Origin: Myxococcales bacterium
GTDB lineage: Bacteria; Myxococcota; Myxococcia; Myxococcales; Myxococcaceae
DNA length: 54,164 nucleotides
Reading direction: 5' to 3'
NCBI GenBank assembly: GCA_030681895.1
Contig: JAUXRI010000057.1
Span: 1 to 54,164 of the forward strand
Shown: positions 38,038 to 45,327 of the stretch, piece by piece
How positions within the stretch are numbered: position 1 is the stretch's first letter
Layout: the number at the start of each line of letters is the position of its first letter
The notes under the pieces: generated by a model
Database searches by the model: none
What the model saw: the letters and a program-made list of their open reading frames with translations, nothing else
What the model was told of the DNA's origin: nothing
Translations under genes and position numbers: made by a program

Positions 38038-39279
38038 CCTCGCGAGCAGCAGGCGGGTGCTCGAGCCCCTCAGCAGCGCGTGCGTTCGACTGAAGCTGAG
38101 CAGCTCGAGACCGTCTGGCATGGCCTCGAGCTCGAGCGTGGCGCCTCGCACCTGCACCAGGAACACCCGGCCCACGGAGTCGACGACGAGCGGCGCAAAT
38201 TCGCCTGCGAGTCTTCGTCCAGACGCGACGCTCCAGCCGGTTGGCAACGTGACGGAACGCTGTGCCTCGGCGTCCACCATCACGAGGGTCTGGCCCAGCC
38301 ACAGCCAGCTGGCCTCTGCCGACGAGCCGACCAGGCGCCCCTCGACTTCACGGCACCGCGCCGCGGATGGATTCATGAGCGGGAAGGTGCACCGGCGAAT
38401 CCAGTCTGGCCGCGAGCCGCACGTCACGCTCACTTCGCCAGGGGCGCTGGGCCGCACCCGGGCACCACCGCCGCAGAGCCCGCGGGGAATCGAAGACGGA
38501 GCCGCGCGCTCCAGTCCAGACGGCCCGAGGGTCAGCAGGTGAATCGCGCCCTCTCGCACCACGAAGAACGCGTCTGAATCGATGACGACCAACTCATCCG
38601 ACGGCACGAGATCAGCGTCGAGTCGCAGCACTCGGTCGGGCTCACGCACCAACACGTCGCCGCCACGATCGACGAATCGCTCGACCTCACCGCGCCCGAA
38701 CACCCAGACCGTGTCGTCAGCCACGTCGAACGCGACCGCGGGAATCGCCTGGAGCTGAGCGCCGGCTCTCCAGAACGAGACTTGCGACACACCCGCACGC
38801 TGCTCGAGGCACACCCAGGCTCCGCGGCTCGTCGCGTCGTCGATCAGACAGTCGACGGCGCCGTCGATCGAGGCCACACGTTCGCCGAATCGCGCGCGCC
38901 CCACCGCGAGCACCTCGTTGACGGCCCGGCCCAGCGAGGGGTCGAAGGTGGCCTCGACGCGGTGCAGCCCCGGCGTCAGCGGCGTGAAGGTCACCTCGGC
39001 CGTGACGAAGTTCCCGCGCGCGAAGGGCCCTGCGAGCGTCTGCACCACCGGCAGCGACGACGCGTCGATGACGGTCGCCTGAAGGCTCACGTCAAGCGAT
39101 GGCGGACACGTCGAGCCGCGGCGGCTCAAGACGACGGTGGTGGGCTCGCCGACCAGCACGGCGCGGCCGCTCGGCGTCGAGATGCCGCCGTCGGCGAGAT
39201 CGCAGCTCGGAGGCGGAGTGATCTCGATGGTGGGCAGACACCCGGCACCAACGAAGACCATCAGCCAGAGGCACCGCAC
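38035..39279 (-). CDS. Lipoprotein of unknown function
   Basis: A 414-aa protein with a lipoprotein signal ending VGAGC (Cys14). The N-terminal 120 residues include an Ig-like pattern (GTVEVTFTPLTPGLHRVEATFDPS style) and the rest has repeated strands such as DTVWVFGRG, DAFFVVREGAIHLL and SWLWLGQTLVMVD, suggesting a beta-propeller. Six or more Cys residues are scattered. I do not recognise a family. It is divergent from the Mla-like operon, whose start is 56 bp away, and converges with the UbiB gene across 29-bp repeats. It is probably outer-membrane anchored. Confidence 0.75.
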   Translation of the reverse strand: MRCLWLMVFVGAGCLPTIEITPPPSCDLADGGISTPSGRAVLVGEPTTVVLSRRGSTCPPSLDVSLQATVIDASSLPVVQTLAGPFARGNFVTAEVTFTPLTPGLHRVEATFDPSLGRAVNEVLAVGRARFGERVASIDGAVDCLIDDATSRGAWVCLEQRAGVSQVSFWRAGAQLQAIPAVAFDVADDTVWVFGRGEVERFVDRGGDVLVREPDRVLRLDADLVPSDELVVIDSDAFFVVREGAIHLLTLGPSGLERAAPSSIPRGLCGGGARVRPSAPGEVSVTCGSRPDWIRRCTFPLMNPSAARCREVEGRLVGSSAEASWLWLGQTLVMVDAEAQRSVTLPTGWSVASGRRLAGEFAPLVVDSVGRVFLVQVRGATLELEAMPDGLELLSFSRTHALLRGSSTRLLLAR

Positions 39280-39335
39280 CCGTCGCTCATCGCGAACTGC
39301 GCGGTCCCCGTCAACCTGCCGGCTGAGGGAGGCGA

Positions 39336-40064
39336 TTGAAGGTCGACGGATTCGACCGCGGGGATAACGTGCGCCGCGTCGTGACGACTCGCGTTGACCA
39401 GGGCGCTGTGCGGCTCGCCTGCGAGGGCGTGACGGTGCGGTTCGGCGACGTCGAGGCGCTGAGCGACGTGACGGTCTCGGTGCAGGCCGGCGAGCAGGTG
39501 GTGGTGACGGGCCAGGCCGCGAGCGGCAAGACGACGTGGCTCAAGTGCCTGGCGGGGCTCCAACGCCCGACCGCTGGCAGGGTGCTGTGGGGCGATGACG
39601 ACGTCGCGACCTTGACCATCGAGGAGCGCCGTCGCCGCCAGAGCGCCTTCGGCATGGTCTTCCAGAGTGACGCGCTCTTCGACTCGATGACGGTGCTCGA
39701 GAACGTGCTGCTGCCGCTGACAAAGCGCGCAGTCCCGCGTGCCGAAGCGATGGAGCGCGCGGACGAGGTGCTGCGCCGGGTCGGCCTCGAGGCGGCGCGA
39801 AACAAGCGGCCAGAGGAGCTCTCGGGCGGCATGAAGAAGCGGGCCGGCGTCGCGCGGGCGATCGTCTCTCAGCCCTCGGTGCTCCTGGCTGATGATCCCT
39901 TCGCGGGGCTCGATCCCGTGACGGAGCGCTCGATCGGAGAGCTGCTCCTCGAGGTATCTCGCGGTCGAACGCTGGTGGCCGCCGTCCCTGATCCGGTGCC
40001 GTCGCTCCCGCTCACCCGCGTGTTGCGCTTCGAAGCGGGCCGGCTGATCGGAGGCGGGTCGTGA
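39336..40064 (+). CDS. Mla-type ABC ATPase 1 with a degenerate catalytic site
   Basis: A 242-aa ATPase of the MlaF group. TTG 39336 has GAGGGAGG upstream; GTG 39369 with GGGG 5 bp upstream is an equal alternative. Walker A is GQAASGKTT (59-67) and the signature LSGGM (162-166) is canonical. Walker B reads LLADDP, so Asp187 replaces the catalytic Glu. The switch His is replaced by Pro218 (VAAVPD). This subunit can supply a good signature to its partner but probably not an active hydrolysis site. It overlaps permease 1 by GTGA. It should energise phospholipid transport at the inner membrane. Confidence 0.9.
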   Translation: MKVDGFDRGDNVRRVVTTRVDQGAVRLACEGVTVRFGDVEALSDVTVSVQAGEQVVVTGQAASGKTTWLKCLAGLQRPTAGRVLWGDDDVATLTIEERRRRQSAFGMVFQSDALFDSMTVLENVLLPLTKRAVPRAEAMERADEVLRRVGLEAARNKRPEELSGGMKKRAGVARAIVSQPSVLLADDPFAGLDPVTERSIGELLLEVSRGRTLVAAVPDPVPSLPLTRVLRFEAGRLIGGGS

Positions 40065-40828
40065 TTCGCGCGATCGGTGCCTTCACGCTCTCGCTCGTTC
40101 GCCTCGTGGGCGCGCTGGGCCTCGTGCTCGCGCGAACCGTGCTTCACCTGCCGTCACTCGATCGCCGCGAACTGATGCGCAGCATCGTGTTATTCGGCTA
40201 CCGCTCGCTCCCACTGGCCTTGATGGCTGCGATGCTGATCGGCTCGACGGTGGTGCTGCAGGCCGGCGTCTACGCCGTGAAGTTCGGCGCTCGTCTCTAC
40301 ACGGGGTGGGCGGCCGGCTACGCCCTGACGCGGGAGTTTGGTCCGCTGCTGCTCGGGCTCGTCATGGCGGCGCGGATTGGTGCTCGCAACGCGGCGGAGC
40401 TGGCGCTGCTCAACATCAACGGACAGATCGAAGGCCTGCGCGGCATCTCGCTCGATCCCTTCCGGCTCCTCGTGGCGCCGAGAGTCGTGGGCAGCGCGAT
40501 CGCAATCACCGCGCTCGGGAGCGTCACTTTCCTCGTCGCGGTCGGGTTCGAGGCAATCTCGTCCTACTTCTCGCTCGGCCTTCCGTTGCGGGTGTTCTTC
40601 AACTCCTTCGACGAGATGCTGCGGGTCGGCGATCTCATCGGCGGCCTCGCGAAGACCCTCGCCTTCGGGCTCGCGATCGCGCTCGTCTCGACGGTGGCCG
40701 GGCTGCGCGCACGTGGTGGGGCCGTCGGGGTCGGCCAGGCCTCGGCCTCTGCGGTCGTCTTGAGCTGCGCGGCGATCTTCTCACTCGATCTCCTGCTGAC
40801 GCCGTTCCTCACGAGGTTGTTCGGGTGA
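40061..40828 (+). CDS. MlaE-family permease 1
   Basis: A 255-aa inner-membrane protein starting at GTG 40061, which overlaps the stop of ATPase 1. It has five or six hydrophobic segments and the MlaE core with EFGPLLLGLVMAARIGARNAAELALLNINGQIEGL, close to the family motif (EFGPVLTALLVAGRVGS...ELGTM). That region forms the coupling helix that contacts the ATPase. It overlaps the second permease gene by GTGA at 40825-40828. Together they should form a heterodimeric membrane core. Confidence 0.92.
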   Translation: MIRAIGAFTLSLVRLVGALGLVLARTVLHLPSLDRRELMRSIVLFGYRSLPLALMAAMLIGSTVVLQAGVYAVKFGARLYTGWAAGYALTREFGPLLLGLVMAARIGARNAAELALLNINGQIEGLRGISLDPFRLLVAPRVVGSAIAITALGSVTFLVAVGFEAISSYFSLGLPLRVFFNSFDEMLRVGDLIGGLAKTLAFGLAIALVSTVAGLRARGGAVGVGQASASAVVLSCAAIFSLDLLLTPFLTRLFG

Positions 40829-41571
40829 GCGCCCTGCTCCGCATCTTCGGTGCGCCGGCGATTCTCTTCGCGCGAACGCTCACCGCCATTCGCCGTGACG
40901 GCGTCAACGGCCGCGCGACAATGGTGCAGCTCGTGGAAATCGGCTCGAAGTCGTCCCTCCTGATCGTCTCGGGCCTGGCCTTCTTCGGCGCGGTGATGGT
41001 GACGATCGCGTGGGCCCAGGCGCGCAAGTACACCGGCAACATCACGGTCGTCGGGCCGGCGTACTTCGAGCTGATGGTGCGGGAGTTCGCGCCGCTCCTG
41101 GTCGCGATCCTCGCCGCCTCACGCGTCGGAGCCGCCACCAGCGCCGAGCTCGCCGCGATGTCTGTGAACGAGCAGCTCGAAGCGCTCGAGCTGTGCTCGG
41201 CCGATCCGATCTCCGAGCTCGTCACGCCGCGGCTGCTGGCCTCGCTCATCGCCCTGCCCGCCTTGATGGTGATCGGCACCATCGCCGCCACCACCTCGGC
41301 GAGCTTCGTCGTCACCTACGTCTTCGGCGCCGACGGGAGCTCGTTCACCGACGCGCGCTTCGTCGACCCCGTCGACATCGTCTGTGCGCTGGTGAAAGCC
41401 CTGATGTGCGGCGCCTTCATTCCGCTGGCGGCTGCGGCGCGAGGCCTGAAGGCCAAGGGCGGCGCTCCGGCGGTCGGCGAGGCCGTGACGGCTGCGGTCG
41501 TCGACGCCTCGATGGGCTGTCTGTTGATCGACTTCGTGGTGGCGGCAGCCTTCCTGCTGATTGGAGTCTGA
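40825..41571 (+). CDS. MlaE-family permease 2
   Basis: A 248-aa protein starting at GTG 40825 (VSALLRIFG); the open frame upstream to 40306 is the shadow of permease 1. The MlaE motif is visible as REFAPLLVAILAASRVGAATSAELAAMSVNEQLEAL. Five hydrophobic segments follow, with the C-terminal SMGCLLIDFVVAAAF. The sequence is clearly different from permease 1, so this is not a recent duplicate. It is followed 4 bp later by ATPase 2. Confidence 0.92.
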   Translation: MSALLRIFGAPAILFARTLTAIRRDGVNGRATMVQLVEIGSKSSLLIVSGLAFFGAVMVTIAWAQARKYTGNITVVGPAYFELMVREFAPLLVAILAASRVGAATSAELAAMSVNEQLEALELCSADPISELVTPRLLASLIALPALMVIGTIAATTSASFVVTYVFGADGSSFTDARFVDPVDIVCALVKALMCGAFIPLAAAARGLKAKGGAPAVGEAVTAAVVDASMGCLLIDFVVAAAFLLIGV

Positions 41572-41575
41572 CGTC

Positions 41576-42253
41576 GTGGCGTCCCTCAAGCTCACCGGCA
41601 TCGTGAAGCGCTTCGGTGACGTGACCGTCTTGAACGGCCTGTCGGTCGAGATTCCCCTCTCGGGGCTGACCTTCATCGTCGGCAAGTCCGGCTCGGGGAA
41701 GAGCGTGCTGTGCCGGCTCGCGGTGGGCCTGCTCAAACCCGACGAGGGCAGCGTGGAGCTGTTGGGCGAGCGCGTCGATCAGCTCCCCGAGCGTCGACTC
41801 GTCCCGCTGCGCGCGAAGGTGCCCTACCTCGTGCAGGGGCCGGCGTTGCTCGACTGGCTGACGCTCGAGGCCAACGTCGCGCTGGCGGTGCAAGGAGCGC
41901 CTGACGCGACTCGGGTCACCCGCGCGATCGATCAGATGGGCCTCACCGCGCTGAAGGACCGCTTCCCGCCTCAAGTCGGGCCCGGCATTCGGAAACGAAC
42001 GGCGATCGCGCGCGCGTTGGTGCTCCAGCCGACGTGCCTGCTGCTCGACGAGCCGACGACCGGGCTCGATCAAATCGCGGCGGGCCAGGTGAACGAAGCG
42101 CTCGAGGCGGTGCGTGACGCGGGGCTCGGAGCGCTGGTGGTGTCGCACGACTACGCGGCCCTCTCGCGCCTGGCCGATCGAGTGGTCGAGGTGCGTCAGG
42201 GCGTGGTGGGCTACCAGGGTGGAAAAACGGGATTTCTGGACGCGCCGAAGTAA
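41576..42253 (+). CDS. Mla-type ABC ATPase 2 with a degenerate signature
   Basis: A 225-aa ATPase. The start is taken as GTG 41576, with TTGGAG 9 bp upstream. Walker A is GKSGSGKS (36-43), Walker B LLLDEP with Asp158 and Glu159, and the switch His191 (VVSHD) is present, so its own site looks active. The signature LSGGQ is replaced by VGPGI (134-138). The Q-loop region reads PYLVQGPALLDWL. Together with ATPase 1 it predicts one canonical and one dead composite site. It is followed 14 bp later by the MCE gene. Confidence 0.9.
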   Translation: MASLKLTGIVKRFGDVTVLNGLSVEIPLSGLTFIVGKSGSGKSVLCRLAVGLLKPDEGSVELLGERVDQLPERRLVPLRAKVPYLVQGPALLDWLTLEANVALAVQGAPDATRVTRAIDQMGLTALKDRFPPQVGPGIRKRTAIARALVLQPTCLLLDEPTTGLDQIAAGQVNEALEAVRDAGLGALVVSHDYAALSRLADRVVEVRQGVVGYQGGKTGFLDAPK

Positions 42254-42267
42254 GCGCAAGAGGGCGT

Positions 42268-43278
42268 ATGGATGAGTCGCGTCTCGAGCTGAAGGTTGGC
42301 GCGCTGCTGCTGGCAGCGGTGTTGGGCACTCTGGGCATGCTCTACGCCATGGGCGAGTTGTCGTTCTCGAGCGGGCGCTCGGTGACGATCGATTTCTCCC
42401 ACACCGGCAACGTGGTGAAGGGCGCTCCCGTGAAGTTGGGAGGCGTCACCATCGGCCGCGTCGACGCCATCGAGCTGATGGCCGATCGCCGCGACGATCA
42501 CGGCGACCCGATGCCGGTGAAGATGACGGCCAGCATCTCTGAGGCGACGGAGAAGGCGATTCGCACCGACGCGATGATCACGATCTCCAGCCAGGGCCCG
42601 CTCGGAGAGCCCTACCTCGAGATCTGGCCGGGCAGCGCGCCGTCACCCCACGTCGCTTCGGTGCCCATTCGCGGCATCGACGCTCCTCGCATCGACATCG
42701 TCACCAACCGCCTGGCCAAGTTCCTCGACTCGGCCTCGAAGGTGCTCGAGAACGATCCCGACGCGGTCTCGAAGCTGGTGAACGGCTTCGGCGGCTTGAC
42801 CACCACCGTCGACGGCGTGCTCACCGAGAATCGGACGCAGATCAAAGATCTCGCCCAGGAACTCTCGGTCGCCGCGAAGGACCTGCGGGTGCTCGCCGCG
42901 ATCGCTCGCAAGGAACTCGAGCCGGGCGGACGCACGAACAACATGATCGACGACGCCGCCAGCGCCGCCCGCCTCGCGCGCACCGATCTCCCGGAGCTCT
43001 CGAAGAAGGCTTCCACCGCGCTGGGCGGGCTCGCGGCCGTGTCGGGCCAGTTCACCGAAGAAGATGGCCAGCGGCTCAAGGCGATGCTCGTGAAGTACCA
43101 GCAGGCCGGAGAGAAGGTCGACGTGCTGGCAGGCCGCGCGGACAAGCTCCTGAGCCGACTCGAGGCGGGCGACGGAACCCTCGGCGCGCTGATGAAGGAC
43201 AAGCAGGCCTACGACGATCTCAAGTCGCTACTCGCCGACCTGCGGAAGTACCCGTGGAAGATGCTCTGGAAAGACTGA
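42268..43278 (+). CDS. MCE-domain lipid-binding protein (MlaD-like)
   Basis: A 336-aa protein with an N-terminal TM helix (about 9-27) and an MCE domain at about 36-125: VTIDFSHTGNVVKGAPVKLGGVTIGRVDAIEL, then ISSQGPLGEPYLEIWPG. The C-terminal 200 residues are mostly helical, as in longer MCE proteins that form tunnels across the periplasm. It is the last gene of the transporter operon. It should bind phospholipid on the periplasmic side and pass it to or from the heteromeric permease. It ends 6 bp before a convergent gene. Confidence 0.92.
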   Translation: MDESRLELKVGALLLAAVLGTLGMLYAMGELSFSSGRSVTIDFSHTGNVVKGAPVKLGGVTIGRVDAIELMADRRDDHGDPMPVKMTASISEATEKAIRTDAMITISSQGPLGEPYLEIWPGSAPSPHVASVPIRGIDAPRIDIVTNRLAKFLDSASKVLENDPDAVSKLVNGFGGLTTTVDGVLTENRTQIKDLAQELSVAAKDLRVLAAIARKELEPGGRTNNMIDDAASAARLARTDLPELSKKASTALGGLAAVSGQFTEEDGQRLKAMLVKYQQAGEKVDVLAGRADKLLSRLEAGDGTLGALMKDKQAYDDLKSLLADLRKYPWKMLWKD

Positions 43279-43284
43279 ACCGCG

Positions 43285-45243
43285 TCACGGGGCGAAGGTC
43301 TTCACGAAGGCCTGCGGCAGCCCGGCAACCGTCGCGATGAACGTCACCCCCACCGTCGTACCGTCGAACGCCAGGTGCGGGAAGCCAGCGCTCGTCGGAA
43401 GGCACGAGACGAGTTCATCGCCGCCCAGTCGTGATCCATCGGCCGCGAAGCGCGCCAGGTAGACCCGCCGCACGCCGGAGCGCCCGTCCTCGAAAGCGAC
43501 CAGCCACTTCGAGCCCGCCCAGATCACGCTCGCGTTGGTCGCGCTGTGAGAGCTCGTCACCGGAATTCGAATCGCGTTGGCTGGGCCACTCTTGTCGAGC
43601 CGCGAGAGCACGATGTCGCTCTGGCTCGGGTTGCTCGGCGCGTACTCCTGGAACACCGCGGCGTAGTGCGTCGGGCTCGAGCCGATGCGCGGCTGAAAGG
43701 CGTTCGCGCCCACGGTGTTGATCTGCACGTCCGCCACCTCGGGAGCGCCGACCGACGAGAGCCGGTTGAAGAGCATGAAGGGCGCGCCCTGCCGGAACTG
43801 CGTCGCGACGATGCCCCAGTTGCTCCCGCCCCACGTGAGGTCGCCGTAGTCGGTCGTCACGCCCGCAGGAGAAGGCGTCAGTCGCACCTCGGCGCCTGAC
43901 AGCTGCCCCATCGCGTCGACCCGCCGGAAGTAGAGCGAGCGATCGGTGTTCGAGCCGGTGCGATCGTCGGCCCACAGCACACCGAACTCGCGCGCAGCAC
44001 CGTTCCACCCAATGGCGCTGGGGAACGCGAGGCCGGGCTGTGCCGAGATGGGAAGGTCGGTCGCGAGCATTCGTTGGCCGGTCGCCGAGACCCTCGTGAA
44101 GAGCACGTCGTTGCTCTGCATCCAGTTGGTCGTGTCGCTCCACGCGAGGCCGAACTCGGTGCCGTTCCACGCGGCGTACGGCCGGTGCGCGACGCCGGGG
44201 TTGGTGACGGCAGTCGTCGAGCCGATTGGCGTGAGCTGCGGCGTGAGACGCGAGAGGCTGTAGCGCATCAACGACGTGCCGCTCGAGTCTTCATGCGTGA
44301 AGACCGCCCAGCCCGTCGGGGTCGAGAGCAGGAAGGCGCCGTACGCGTTGGCCGGAGCCTGAGTCACCTGCACCTCGGGCGTGGTGAGCGTGCACGTCGG
44401 CTGAGCACATGCCATCAGGCCCGAACACTGGGGGTCGGCGCAGTCGACGTTGCCGTCACAGTTGTTGTCGATGCCGTCGCCGCACGCCTCGGTGGTGCCG
44501 CCCGCGCAGACGCAGCGGTTCTGCTGACAGGCGGTGCCACCTCCGCACGCACCGCAGTTCAACGTTCCGCCGCAGCCATCGGCGATCGTTCCGCACGTCG
44601 CGCCGGTGGCAGTGCACGAGGTCGTAACGCAGACGCCCGCATCGATGACGACGCCCGCGTCGACGACGATTCCAGCGTCGACTCGAACACCCGCATCGAC
44701 TGGCAGAGGAACACAACGCGCGCTCACGCAGATGGCTCCCGACGCGCACGAGCCGCACGTCACCGTGCCGCCGCAGCCGTCAGATTGCGTCCCACACTCC
44801 GGCGTCACTCCTTCGAGCACGAAGCACTCCGTGCGCGGCGAGCACGCCTCCACCATTCGCCCGCTCAGCGGAATTCGAACCGCTCCAGACGCAGCGTCGG
44901 TCTCGAGCACCAGCACGCCGCGATCCTCGAGCACCGAGGCCTGCGGCGCGTATTCGACGAAGAAGCGCACCTCGTCGCCCGGCTTCACGGTGCGGGGGAA
45001 CATCGACGTCGCAAAAGGCCGGTGCCCTGCCTGCTCGATGCTGACGCTGGTGATCGTCACCTGACTTCGACCGGAGACGGTTCCGACGAGTTCACGCGAC
45101 TCCCGCTGGCCGGGCCGGAGCGCGCCGAAGTCGATCGCCGACGGCTCCACCAGGAGCTGACCTCCAGAGCCGACGACGCGCTCGCCGCACTGACAGCCAG
45201 AGAAGGAAATCAGCACTGCGAGCGCGAGCTTTCGAAGCGTCAT
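43285..45243 (-). CDS. Cys-rich lipoprotein with Asp-Ala-Gly-Val repeats and propeller-like domain
   Basis: The start is placed at ATG 45243 (MTLRKL); the frame is open to 46467, but that part is antisense to the protease gene. The protein is 652 aa with lipobox FSGC (Cys17). Residues about 30-135 look like an Ig-like/HYDIN-type domain (IDFGALRPGQRESRELVGTV is typical). Cys modules of the form CGTxxDGCGGTxxCGxC occur twice around a VDAGV repeat, then a CGDGIDNNCDGNVDCADPQC module. From about residue 300 the repeats (WNGTEFGLAW, WNGAAREFGVLW, WGGSNWGIVA, WAGSKWLVAF) suggest a beta-propeller. It is probably a surface protein. Confidence 0.85.
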   Translation of the reverse strand: MTLRKLALAVLISFSGCQCGERVVGSGGQLLVEPSAIDFGALRPGQRESRELVGTVSGRSQVTITSVSIEQAGHRPFATSMFPRTVKPGDEVRFFVEYAPQASVLEDRGVLVLETDAASGAVRIPLSGRMVEACSPRTECFVLEGVTPECGTQSDGCGGTVTCGSCASGAICVSARCVPLPVDAGVRVDAGIVVDAGVVIDAGVCVTTSCTATGATCGTIADGCGGTLNCGACGGGTACQQNRCVCAGGTTEACGDGIDNNCDGNVDCADPQCSGLMACAQPTCTLTTPEVQVTQAPANAYGAFLLSTPTGWAVFTHEDSSGTSLMRYSLSRLTPQLTPIGSTTAVTNPGVAHRPYAAWNGTEFGLAWSDTTNWMQSNDVLFTRVSATGQRMLATDLPISAQPGLAFPSAIGWNGAAREFGVLWADDRTGSNTDRSLYFRRVDAMGQLSGAEVRLTPSPAGVTTDYGDLTWGGSNWGIVATQFRQGAPFMLFNRLSSVGAPEVADVQINTVGANAFQPRIGSSPTHYAAVFQEYAPSNPSQSDIVLSRLDKSGPANAIRIPVTSSHSATNASVIWAGSKWLVAFEDGRSGVRRVYLARFAADGSRLGGDELVSCLPTSAGFPHLAFDGTTVGVTFIATVAGLPQAFVKTFAP

Positions 45244-45327
45244 GAACACGGGAGCCGGGCGCCGTCGCCAGGTCGCATTCCTTCGCGCGACTCGTGGAAT
45301 TCCCTCGAGTTGGACGAGTACACTCTC

